NCBI GenBank assembly: GCA_009746045.1
Contig: RPFO01000584.1
Coordinates: 284,501 to 348,500 of the forward strand
Length of the DNA stretch: 64,000 bases
DNA from: Mesostigma viride
Lineage: Eukaryota; Streptophyta; Mesostigmatophyceae; Mesostigmatales; Mesostigmataceae
Reading direction: 5' to 3'
Position 1 is the first letter of the stretch. Every line of letters begins with the position of its first letter. The position numbers and the translations under genes are program-made. The notes beneath the pieces are model-generated. The model ran no database searches and was not told the origin of the DNA. It saw only the letters and a list, made by a program, of their open reading frames with translations. This document shows, one piece after another, positions 19,829 through 27,939 of the stretch.

Positions 19829-21298
19829 GGCGTTAAACTGGATGGGGGGGGGGGGCGAGACCCGCCTGCTGTAGATTCTGCCCGTGTGCCCGGGCCTCTG
19901 CAGCAGGCGGCCCTAGATGGGATCGATGATGCTTGCAGGTCCTTTGTCCGCCGGAACGGTGGTTCCGTAGCGGCAATGGCAGGATCTGTAGTGGATGGGG
20001 GTGAATATGCTGAAGGAGCCCCTTACGAACCGTTAGTGGCCGCACGCTTGGCCTTGCCTGGTCCGGGGGAAGGTGGCCAAGTGGATGTGCTGAACTTACT
20101 ACCCCCCTCTTGGGGAGCAATTTTGAATGATGAGAGTAGGATGGTACGGACGCTGAGCCCAGCAGAGCGGATCTTGCAGAAGTCGATGCGGATCTCGCGG
20201 GGGTGTAGCATGGAGGAGTTCGCGCGGGTTTGCACGGTGTGTGTGGAGAGGGGGATTTTGGGTGGATTTTTTGAGGAGGAGCCGCCTATGGTGAACGGTA
20301 CTTTTGGGGTCGGAAAGCCCGACGGCCGTATACGGCTGATTGTGGACAACCGGCGTGGCAACATGCCACTACCAGATCCTATGCCCGCTTTTTTACCACA
20401 CCTTGGCGTGATTTGCGATTTGCCCACGCGCGCTGGGGAGGATGTTTTTGGGGGCGTATCAGATTTGGATTCGTACTACAACAGACTCCGCCTGCCAGTT
20501 TGGATGCGGCGGTACTGTGCGTGGATGCCGGTGTGGTCGGATCTGGTGGGCCTGAGTGGGGCTCGTCGGAAGGTGTGGCCGTGGATGTTGTGCTGGCCAA
20601 TGGGAAACAAGCTGGCCGTCGCCGTGGCCCAGTGTGTGCATCAGTCTGTGTTGTACCGCTGTGGCCCCAAGCCGCCGTTGGAGGCTAGTCGTGGGCTGAG
20701 CATCAACATGTCCGCGCTGATCCTGGTGGCGGAGGCCAACGAGGCGGGGGAGACCGTCCGGCTGAGGCTGGAGGAGGACCCTGCTGCGCCCTTGGCGCCC
20801 TCGCCGTGCTTCGAATCTCGGCAGGATCTGGAAGGTATGCATGCTGTGACGATCGATGACCTCCATTTCACCCACTGTGCGTCGGTGGATGGGGTGAATC
20901 AGCAGCTAGATCGTGTTCAGGCTGCCTACGCCGCTGTTGGGCTGGTGCAGAAGTCTGACAAGGTGGTACGGGCGACAGCAGAGCAGACTGGTGTGCAGGC
21001 GGTGGGTGTCATTCACCAAAGAGATGGTGACGTGGTGCCTGTTCCTGAGCGTGTGGTGGCAGTTATCGCTGCTACTCATAGAATCTTAGATCGCGGGTTT
21101 ACATACTACCGCGAACTTAGTTCTGTGCTTGGGAAGTGGGTGTGGATGCATCTGCTGTGCCGCCCCATGCTTTCGGTGTGGTCTGAGACGTACCGGCTGC
21201 TAGCAGCCATGAATGCCTCCCTGCCTGGGCGCCGCTGGCGCCTCCCTGCGGGGGCCCGCCAGGAGCTTCAGGCGGCGATCGACCTGGCCCCTTTTTGA
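19829..21298 (+). CDS. DIRS-like element 1 reverse transcriptase frame
   Basis: This frame encodes the RT of the YR element, which copies element RNA into DNA. It opens after a TAG at 19826. The first in-frame ATG lies downstream of 19960, so RT is probably made as an extension of Gag or of the upstream pol frame (19497-19874). That frame is homologous to the linker in element 2 and is separated from this one by a G12 run at 19844-19855. RT motifs include GVGKPDGRIRLIVDNRR, VSDLDSYYNRL and the catalytic box TIDD at 20849-20860, which has Thr where Tyr or a similar residue is usual. The frame ends at TGA 21296-21298, directly after CCCCTTTTT. RNase H and recombinase follow in the -1 frame. Confidence 0.85.
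   Translation, partial: GVKLDGGGGRDPPAVDSARVPGPLQQAALDGIDDACRSFVRRNGGSVAAMAGSVVDGGEYAEGAPYEPLVAARLALPGPGEGGQVDVLNLLPPSWGAILNDESRMVRTLSPAERILQKSMRISRGCSMEEFARVCTVCVERGILGGFFEEEPPMVNGTFGVGKPDGRIRLIVDNRRGNMPLPDPMPAFLPHLGVICDLPTRAGEDVFGGVSDLDSYYNRLRLPVWMRRYCAWMPVWSDLVGLSGARRKVWPWMLCWPMGNKLAVAVAQCVHQSVLYRCGPKPPLEASRGLSINMSALILVAEANEAGETVRLRLEEDPAAPLAPSPCFESRQDLEGMHAVTIDDLHFTHCASVDGVNQQLDRVQAAYAAVGLVQKSDKVVRATAEQTGVQAVGVIHQRDGDVVPVPERVVAVIAATHRILDRGFTYYRELSSVLGKWVWMHLLCRPMLSVWSETYRLLAAMNASLPGRRWRLPAGARQELQAAIDLAPF
21287..21298 (+). promoter_or_regulatory. Candidate -1 frameshift site (CCCCTTTTTGA)
   Basis: The RT frame reads GCC CCT TTT TGA, and the next frame starts one base earlier and continues into RNase H. 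CCCTTTT satisfies the X-XXY-YYZ rule and is followed by a GC-rich sequence able to pair (GGGC...GCCC). A missing T in a T6 run would give the same picture, because element 2 is continuous here. Confidence 0.35.
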
Positions 21299-22818
21299 GG
21301 GCGGCCAGGGCCCGGCCCCTTTCTGACCGGGTCGTCGCAAGTGATGCGAGCGGCTCCGGCGGTGGGGTGGTCTACAGGGACCTGCCTGGGGCCGATTGTG
21401 CCCGGCTGGCGACCCGGCGCGAAGCGCGGGGGTGGCGGACGACAGCTTTAACGTCTGGGGAGGACTGGGACCTGGAGCGCATGGAGGAGGGGGACTACAG
21501 CCTGCTGCTGGATAGTGGCCACTGGCGTACGGCACTGTCCTACCGGTGGCGGGGGCAGCCTAACCACATCAACGTCAAGGAGGCGATTGCTGCGACACAG
21601 GGGGTCGAGTGGTCGTGCCGGACCAAGGCGTGTCGAGGTAAGCGAGTCGTCCGGCTCGTAGACTCCAGTGCTGTGGTGGGGGCGTTTGTCAGAGGGCGGT
21701 CGTCTTCCTACCGCCTCAACCAGCTGGTTCGGCGCTACTGCGCTCTGTCACTGGCTGGCGACACGCAGAGCCACTGGGTCTGGGTGGCTACCGACCACAA
21801 CCCAGCTGACAAGGCCAGTCGGCGTGGCGCTTGGATTCCTGACTTGACCCGGTGTGGTGACGTGCATCCCAACCCTGGGCCTGAGGGGGCGCGACGCCCT
21901 CGGGACTTGGCACTTTTGGAGGGCACAGTCAACCCTGTGTCTACCTTGCCAGCGTACCGGCGTGCGGCGGCTGTCTACGTGGCGTGGGCGCCACCTGGCC
22001 CTGTCGACCCAGCTGACGCGGAAGCCATTTTCTGTGAGTGGATTTCTGCTGTCTACCATGCCAGAGGCGGGCGGGGGCGTACCTTATGCCAGCATGCCAA
22101 GGCCTGTCTGCACCTGTACTACCCCGACATTGTTCGGAATTGGGTACTGGCGGACCGCCTGCTAGCAGGTTGGCAGCGGCTTGTTCCGGCTGTCAGCCCT
22201 CCGCCTATGCCCTGGCGCCTTTGCTATTTCACTGCCCTGTTGCTAGTTTCACGTCGACAGGTGCATTTGAGTGCGTTGATTATTATTGCTTTCCAGCAGT
22301 ATTTACGCATTAGCGAGGCGCTAGGGCTGCGGGTTCGGGATGTGGCTCATCCCGGCCACCCCCTTCTCGAGCCAGGGCCCATGGTCGGTGCCCTTGTGCT
22401 GCGCAACCCCAAAACTGCGCAGGGGGCGGCCCAGCACGTCCTCGTCCGGGATCCACTTTCTTTGTGGCTCCTGCGACGTCTGACGGCTGGCCAGCCCCCG
22501 GATGCACTCCTCTTTCGGGGCTTAACGTACAGCCAGGCTAGGCAGCAGTGGGAGGCTGTGCAGGCCCGCATGGGCATCCCAGGGATGTTTTCTTTTCACA
22601 GCCTCCGGCATGGGGGGGCGACGCACGACGCCATCGCTGGCGAGTCGCCGGAGGCCATCCAGCTGCGCGGCCGGTGGGCTTCGGCCCTCTCGGTCACGCG
22701 CTACATTGGCCTCCACCGCAGCCTCCTGGGGCGCGACATCCCACCCGCCCTCTGGGCTCAGGCCCTGGGTTTTGACCCAGCGGCTTTCCGGCGCCACTTC
22801 GGTGGCGTCGAGTTTTGA
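21295..22818 (+). CDS. RNase H-tyrosine recombinase polyprotein of DIRS-like element 1
   Basis: The amino part is an RNase H (VVASDASGSG, NHINVKEAIAA, RLVDSSAVV, NPADKASR), which degrades RNA in the RNA:DNA hybrid. A NPGP motif, GDVHPNPGP (21856-21882), lies immediately before the carboxyl half. The latter is a tyrosine recombinase that integrates the DNA circle. It has an SAM-like helical domain, then YLRISEALGLR with the first catalytic Arg, HSLRHGGATH (H-x-x-R) and the Tyr nucleophile in SVTRYIGLHRS near residue 470. The frame has no reliable start of its own and joins the RT frame by a -1 shift. All recognisable catalytic residues are present. Confidence 0.88.
   Translation: MRAARARPLSDRVVASDASGSGGGVVYRDLPGADCARLATRREARGWRTTALTSGEDWDLERMEEGDYSLLLDSGHWRTALSYRWRGQPNHINVKEAIAATQGVEWSCRTKACRGKRVVRLVDSSAVVGAFVRGRSSSYRLNQLVRRYCALSLAGDTQSHWVWVATDHNPADKASRRGAWIPDLTRCGDVHPNPGPEGARRPRDLALLEGTVNPVSTLPAYRRAAAVYVAWAPPGPVDPADAEAIFCEWISAVYHARGGRGRTLCQHAKACLHLYYPDIVRNWVLADRLLAGWQRLVPAVSPPPMPWRLCYFTALLLVSRRQVHLSALIIIAFQQYLRISEALGLRVRDVAHPGHPLLEPGPMVGALVLRNPKTAQGAAQHVLVRDPLSLWLLRRLTAGQPPDALLFRGLTYSQARQQWEAVQARMGIPGMFSFHSLRHGGATHDAIAGESPEAIQLRGRWASALSVTRYIGLHRSLLGRDIPPALWAQALGFDPAAFRRHFGGVEF
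21856..21882 (+). other. 2A-like NPGP motif between RNase H and recombinase
   Basis: CGDVHPNPGP fits the core D-(V/I)-x-x-N-P-G-P of 2A ribosome-skipping peptides, with His-Pro at the usual Glu-x positions. It falls exactly at the boundary between two enzymatic domains. Confidence 0.6.
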
Positions 22819-23208
22819 CGTCCTCCTGTTTTTATCTCTCGTCTTTTAGCTATCAACTGACCTCACCCTTGTGTGGGAGGTCAGGGGGGAAATGGTTTAA
22901 CTAACCCGAGGGTGAACCTGGGTTGGGACAAAGTACCCCCATAGCTAGGTAGTTTAAGTTTTCTTTTTTGCATGTCCTACGTATTTTCGGCTGTTAGCCA
23001 TGTAAGGAGATGTGGGTAGAGCAGGGGCACAGCTGCTGTGGGCTGGCCCTGCACATTCACATAGTGTGCTCACCCTAGCATACAGATGGCCGTGTTGCCA
23101 TCTGGTAGACATGTCTGTGTTATTCCACCGTATAGAGCTAGCACACATATTGTAATAAATTTGATGTTTTGTGGTGATGCATGCAAAGCAAGGCAAGGCC
23201 AGAAATGG

Positions 23209-23411
23209 ATTTGGTGAGCTATGCTCATTTTATCTATGACTAACCTGCTGAGCGGGGAATGCAACGCCGTATAGCACCAAAAGAAAAAATAATTTTAGAA
23301 AAAATATTTTTTGTGCTGGCACCCGTACCCCAGCCACCCAGGTAGGGGTTGGCTGGAGAGGTGGTTGCTATAAAAGGTGGGCTTCCATTCCAGGGAAGCA
23401 GGTTGTTTCTT
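23209..23411 (+). repeat. Terminal direct repeat A2 of DIRS-like element 1
   Basis: A 203-bp copy of 17523-17725. The ~390 bp between the recombinase stop (22818) and this repeat are noncoding and would contain a B1 repeat in an Ngaro-type layout. No B2 copy follows. Confidence 0.88.
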
Positions 23412-23425
23412 AAAAATAGCCCTAT
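23409..23425 (+). repeat. 17-bp direct repeat flanking DIRS-like element 1 (right)
   Basis: Second copy of CTTAAAAATAGCCCTAT. Chromovirus leader sequence resumes after it. Confidence 0.7.
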
Positions 23426-24152
23426 GTCTATCTACTATGTTGTTCCTGCAGTCTACCCAGCTATTAAAATTCCCTACCTTGCCTGTGCCCCCATCACGTG
23501 CCAATGCGTAATATAATTGCCTAGACCCATCACTGTCCCATCCCCTAAGTGCCCCAGTATGCCTAATATTATTATTATTAGACATGCCACGTCTATTGCA
23601 TGCAGGCAGGGATAGGCAGAGAAGAAGGAACCTTGAGTACCTCTAGTGAGTGACCATCACCTGCTCACAAGGGTTGCCAACAGGCCCTATAATCTAAGAA
23701 CGCAACGACATTACGTAGACAGGAAAACCTGTCAGCACAAGGGAGTAACCTACGTGACAACCCGCCCGTGTACCGGGCCCCAGCACGTAAGCCACTCCCG
23801 CGGAGTCCCTCGCAAGCCAGCCTGTACGGTTATGGCCTGCGTGAACCAACGAGCGAGGCCGGTGTACCCAGAGCCAGCGCTCACAGCACAAACATGAAAA
23901 CGACAAGAAAACAGGGCTGGGCGCACACAACACCGCTCTACGCGTGCAGAGAGAGGAGGGACAGAGCGAGCAATATGGCTGCTGCGCGCCCTACAACCAC
24001 CATGGCTGCGTGCCCACCTATTTGCTGCGGATGCGATGTTATCGTTTCTTGCCGTCTTGGTGCAGATCACCGAATTCTCGTCAGGCAGATCACGAGGCCC
24101 TGCCCGCTCTGTACGAGCTAGGGTGGCCCTAGACGAATCCTCCGATTACCAG
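23426..24152 (-). other. Chromovirus 5' leader
   Basis: A noncoding leader between the primer-binding site and the nested element, read on the minus strand. Short frames show no domain. It contains a small TTA repeat around 23567-23580. Confidence 0.6.
24134..24151 (-). other. Primer-binding site of the chromovirus
   Basis: On the minus strand TGGTAATCGGAGGATTCG begins one base after the 5' LTR end. Its complement CGAATCCTCCGATTACCA has the form of a tRNA 3' end: T-arm CGAATCC, an acceptor strand, then CCA. The primer is therefore an 18-nt tRNA 3' end. The isoacceptor is not identified. Confidence 0.85.
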
Positions 24153-24771
24153 TGTTACGAGCCGCACCATCGGCTCTGAAAGACCCTAGTCTAGCGTGGG
24201 TTACACCTGAATAAACTCGGAATCTGCTATCCGCCCGGACTACGTGAATGTAGCCCTGAATTCTAGTAGCTAGTACGCGGAATTACTAGCTAGGCCCTGA
24301 ATGCACAACTAGATAAATTATGCATATACATGGAATGCACGAAGGGCGTTAGTGCAGCCCAGATTTGACCCCTGGTTCGGCAGACGAGTTTTACTCAAGT
24401 CGATTTTATTCCAAACCAAAGATAGGAAGCCATTGTCACCTACGACATTTGTCCAAGACGGCGTGCATGCCAGCGGGTCGGCCGGGGGCCGAACCTCTAG
24501 CGCTGCAATGAATATCAGCCGTAGATGTACATAGTATCCGCCAGTCTGGCACCCGGTACCTGGCAGTCCCGGGTACACTGAGACCAGTAACACACCAAAC
24601 CGAAAGCAAAGCCACGGGTACCTGGGCCGGCTGATGGAATAACTCGGCCAAGTCCCCGAATCTAACGTAATAACTATCGAAAGTCTCAAACAATATCAAA
24701 ATGACTTTCGACTGACCAAACTAATTTATTTTAGGAATTGTTACGCCCAAACATGGGTTAGGGCCGTAACA
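24153..24771 (-). repeat. 5' LTR of the chromovirus
   Basis: A 619-bp partner of 6571-7182, nearly identical to it. It is followed on the right by the second GCTGG target duplication (24772-24776), inside ORF X1. Confidence 0.93.
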
Positions 24772-25325
24772 GCTGGGATCCACTCACGCAAAGCCGTAAG
24801 AAATGCCACCAGGTTTATGAGGACCTGGCGTTCGCGAGTGCGGACGCCGCGAGTGAGCAGCGACAGCAACGCGAGGTCTTGAAACAAATTTGTAGTGACC
24901 ACCGGCGCGCCCCCCGTGCGCGTCGAGGCCCAGTTTTGTAAGTCGCGCTGGTACCCGGCGGTGAGTGACGAAATGGCGTTATCCACCTCCTCAATGGCGG
25001 TGGTAACCTCGTTCACCGAACGCAGGCCGCCGCGGACCTGGACCGTAAAAGCCGAAAGAATATTTCGGATTTGGTCTAATGGACCACGAATCGCCGGCAC
25101 CAGCTGCGGCAGGCGGGGGTCTTCGGGAAAATCTCCCTGCAACGGGAGCGCTGCTCGCTGTCGACGATGCAATTCGTCGAGTGAAATCGTGACCTCGGCA
25201 AGGAGAGCTTGCCACGATGGAGCAGCCGGCCTTGGCTCACGCGGACGTGGAGCCGGTAATGGATCTGCCGGCGGAGCAGCTACTTCCTCATCGGTAGGAA
25301 TGCGGAAGTCTTCGGAATTCGGCAT
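24772..25325 (-). pseudogene. ORF X1, 5' part
   Basis: From the ATG at 25325 (MPNSEDFRIP) the minus-strand frame encodes a Pro-rich amino end and a mostly helical domain (SLDELHRRQRAALP ... VNEVTTAIEEVDNAISSL ... LLSLLTRGVRTRERQVL). It is cut by the chromovirus at Ala-Gly-Trp and continues at 6570-6371. The full product would be ~250 residues. Upstream it is joined to a CACTA-type end region (25351-25962). It precedes the copia-like gag of C1, as X2 precedes that of C2. Function is unknown; there is no zinc finger, membrane segment or enzyme motif. Confidence 0.75.
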
Positions 25326-25350
25326 GATCGTGAAAAGGCGAGTAATACGA

Positions 25351-25962
25351 GTTGTGAGAGGGTTGCACAGAATTCCGCCATGGTTCTTGCAGGAAATGTT
25401 GCCTTTATTATGAATAAGGAACACAGACGTAAGTCACGTCACTTCCAAGACTGCACGCAGCACAGGCGACAGGGTCGCAGTGCCAAGAGAAAGTGCACGC
25501 AAGAACTGGCGTCCCGGTGCTACCAAGTCACACATATAGGTTGCTAGGGACGCGTCCAAGTATTCAGCTGCACTGTCACAGCTGAACTGTCAATCAATTG
25601 ATTACACAGACTCTGGCACGCCTTTGGCGCGCAGATCTATCAATTGTCTATACGGCTAGTCCTGTGGACCTATCCGTACGCTGCTCAGCATCAATTGTCT
25701 CATAGGTCCTGGCGCGCTACAGCGCGCCTACCTATCAACTGACCATCAAGTCCTGTACAAGTCCTGTCAACGTCCTGCGGACTATCATAGTGACACTTGT
25801 ACATTCTGTGTCCGTACGCGCCCACAGTGGCGCGCCGGGTACTGTCGGCACAGCCTAGGAAACGTCATAACTTTTACGTTCCTTAACCAAATGAGGCGTT
25901 CAAGGTGCCGTTGGAAAGAGCGTAACAATCTCTATCCATCTCATGTAAATCCTTTACGTTAA
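25351..25962 (-). repeat. End region L' (copy of the 5' end of the Tnp2 element)
   Basis: On the minus strand this ~610-bp block matches 45224-45840, from TTAACGTAAAGGATTTAC through the AATAAA near 25404-25416 and the first codons ATGGCG...CTCTCACAACT. It contains several copies of CAATTGAT and AGGTCC/AGGACC in both orientations, like subterminal repeats of CACTA elements. Here it precedes ORF X1 instead of the transposase, and on its outer side it abuts a 5'-truncated ORF X2. Confidence 0.8.
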
Positions 25963-26663
25963 CTCCGCCGGCAGATCCATTACCGGCTCCACCATCGCGT
26001 GGTCCGCAGCCGATTGCTGCGCCGTGGCAAGCTCTAATTGACGAGGTCACGACATCACTCGACGAATTGCATCGTCGACAGCGGGCAGCTCTACCGCTGC
26101 TGGGCGATTTCCCGGAAGATCCACGCTTGCCGCAGCTGGTGCCGGCGATTCGTGGTCCATTGGACTCAATTCGGTCGATTCTATCGGCTTTTACGGTCCA
26201 GGTCCGCGAAGGCCTTCGTTCGGTTAACGAGGTCACCACCGCCATTGAAGAGGTGGACAACGCCATTTCGTCGCTCACCGGCTATCAGCGGAATTTACAA
26301 AACTGGGCTGCGACGCGCACGGGAGGCGCGCCCGTGGTCTCAACAAATTTATTCCAAGACATCGCGTTGCTGTCGCTGCTCACTCGCGGCGTACGCACTC
26401 GCGAACGCCAGGTCCTCATTAACCTGGTGGCGTTTCTCTCTGCTCTGCGTGAGTGGATCCCAGCTGGCTGGGAACTTTTGTCCATCTTCACGCATCCTCT
26501 CCGCATCGTCGCGCGTCGGCGCATCGCAGTTTTCCTGCCGACACAAAACCAGGCGAGCACGCCTGTTTTAATCCACGCCGGCGCAGGTCCGGCTATTACG
26601 CCAGACATGGAGGACGCAGAGTTCGCGTACGAGTACTGCGACTTTCGTGGTCTTGACTATTAA
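25963..26663 (+). CDS. ORF X2, unknown protein upstream of copia-like gag
   Basis: A second copy of ORF X in head-to-head orientation to X1. The first ~20 codons are missing: the sequence starts abruptly at CTCCGCCGG next to L'. From there the frame is open to the TAA at 26661. It shares with X1 the GDFPEDPRLPQLVPAIRGPLD segment (cited in part), the helical core around NEVTTAIEEVDNAISSL, and the carboxyl end PDMEDAEFAYEYCDFRGLDY. Codon-level conservation between the copies, with mostly conservative changes, suggests it was under selection as a protein. Its stop is ~160 bp upstream of the C2 gag ATG. It may be an accessory ORF of the copia-like element; no known family is recognised. Confidence 0.7.
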
Positions 26664-26823
26664 AACGTCGGCCATTTTTCCAGTACTCGTCGGCATTTTG
26701 TCGGCATTTCGACGGCATTTCGCGGCGGCGTCGACACCGGTGCATGCGGCATTACTCGACAGTTTTGTACATATTTTGTTTTGCTGCTTTGCTCCAGTGT
26801 TCTAGAACAGCTTGTAGTGCATC

Positions 26824-27939
26824 ATGGCAGATGGGCGACGTAGCAAGGGTGCCCCAGCCAGTGGGAATAATGGGGGTGCGGGTAGTGGGACAGCTCACGT
26901 AGATGACGTGGGTGTCACCGGTGAAATAACCAATATCCCTCTCAACAATAATAATACACAAGCTGTGCATGGATTTGACCTCACCACTCAGGGGCTATTA
27001 ATTGTAAATCAGCTACAACCTGTGACATCAGACTCCAAGCCTAAGCAGGCTGAAGAGTTTGTAGAAGGATTGGAAGGGTTTCCTAGTTTGTACGGGGGTA
27101 CCAACTACTATCAGATCTGGATAGGTAGTAGCATGTTTGGCAAGTGCACAGACCAGATCAAGGACCTGACCAGGGAGTGCAAGAAGGCCAACAAGGCCTG
27201 GGCACTATATGTAGCTGAGCTGAAGGAGCTGCTTGAAGACCAGCGCAAGAAGGTCGGCATCCATTGGCAAGACAAGTATCAAGGGTGGGAGGTCAAGGGG
27301 GATCTCATCCAGAATTTCCTTAACTATTGCAAAATGGTTGAGGAAGGCAGGGCCCACGGTTTCAACGTGGCAGACGATATAGCCCTGACCAACTGGTTGG
27401 AGGTCTCTGGGCTGGATAAGGCCACACGTGGATCTCTCAAGGTCATGTGTGCTCCTCACTCCACCATGAAGGCCTACAAGGTCATCATCAAGCAAGCCCT
27501 CGAAGCTGAGGAGCTGTTTGAGGGTGGGGTGCCAGCTGTGAAGGCAACCCATGCAGGTGGGCGTACCCAGGGGGGCTCCAAATCGTCTGAGGCTGACAGA
27601 AGCCAAGGAGGGCGTAAGGGCAACCACAACAAGCGCAAGGGCAGCCGTTCCCCCGACCCTGACGGGAGGTCACACTCCAAGTCGGTGTTCAGGCGGGTGG
27701 GTGGCAAGCCCAAGCAGGGCAACGCATCTGACAACGGGGGTGGTGGCCAGGGCAAGTCAAAAATCCAGTGCTACCTGTGCAAGGGGTGGGGGCACATCAA
27801 GAAGGAGTGTCCCTCCTTCAAGAAGACCCAGGGCCAGGGCAGCAACAAGAATAACAACAACAAAAACAACAACAAGAACAAGTCCCAGGCAGGCCAGCCT
27901 TCAAAGGGCAGTCAACAAGAAGAAAACAAGGAGCAGTGA
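26824..27939 (+). CDS. gag: Copia-like Gag of C2
   Basis: An intact 371-residue Gag. The amino end is Gly/Asn-rich and the middle is helical (GGTNYYQIWIGSSMFGKC ... ELLEDQRKKVGIHWQDKY ... GLDKATRGSLKVMCAPHS). The carboxyl half is basic and Gly/Asn/Lys-rich with one zinc knuckle, CYLCKGWGHIKKEC. It lacks the UBN2-like core of ordinary copia Gag, as at 1556-2455. The ATG at 26824 follows a ~160-bp leader and is conserved in C1. The gene ends CAG TGA CTG; the frame beyond the TGA is open for 47 codons and leads towards the integrase. It is closely similar to the C1 gag at 4651-5765. It would form the particle and bind element RNA. Confidence 0.88.
   Translation: MADGRRSKGAPASGNNGGAGSGTAHVDDVGVTGEITNIPLNNNNTQAVHGFDLTTQGLLIVNQLQPVTSDSKPKQAEEFVEGLEGFPSLYGGTNYYQIWIGSSMFGKCTDQIKDLTRECKKANKAWALYVAELKELLEDQRKKVGIHWQDKYQGWEVKGDLIQNFLNYCKMVEEGRAHGFNVADDIALTNWLEVSGLDKATRGSLKVMCAPHSTMKAYKVIIKQALEAEELFEGGVPAVKATHAGGRTQGGSKSSEADRSQGGRKGNHNKRKGSRSPDPDGRSHSKSVFRRVGGKPKQGNASDNGGGGQGKSKIQCYLCKGWGHIKKECPSFKKTQGQGSNKNNNNKNNNKNKSQAGQPSKGSQQEENKEQ
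27937..27939 (+). promoter_or_regulatory. In-frame TGA between gag and pol of C2 (readthrough candidate)
   Basis: CAG TGA CTG, with the same frame open from 27940 to the Met at 28081 and on. The stop is conserved with C1 and, in a stronger CTAG context, with C3. Confidence 0.55.

Larger units (their letters stand above)
17523..23411 (+). mobile_element. DIRS/Ngaro-like tyrosine-recombinase retroelement 1
   Basis: A plus-strand YR retroelement nested in the chromovirus leader. It has a 203-bp direct repeat at each end (A1 17523-17725, A2 23209-23411), a gag-like ORF split by a MITE, an RT frame, and an RNase H plus tyrosine recombinase frame. No integrase, protease or methyltransferase is seen. 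Unlike the complete element at 37980-43480 no B2 repeat follows A2, so the right terminus is either lost or different. Single-base breaks occur at homopolymers (19844-19855 and 21287-21295). Confidence 0.88.
6571..24771 (-). mobile_element. Ty3/gypsy chromovirus with nested insertions
   Basis: A complete LTR retrotransposon on the minus strand. Both LTRs begin TGTTACGGCCC and end CGGCTCGTAACA in element orientation. They differ only by two small indels plus rare changes, so the insertion is recent. It is flanked by a perfect 5-bp duplication GCTGG. Element order: 5' LTR, PBS, leader (split by the DIRS-like element 17523-23411), gag, pol (PR-RT-RH-IN-chromodomain), an unidentified ORF3 (split by the palindrome 9346-10232), polypurine tract, 3' LTR. 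Without the nested insertions the element is about 11.4 kb. Gag and integrase each carry a one-base frameshift. Confidence 0.93.
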
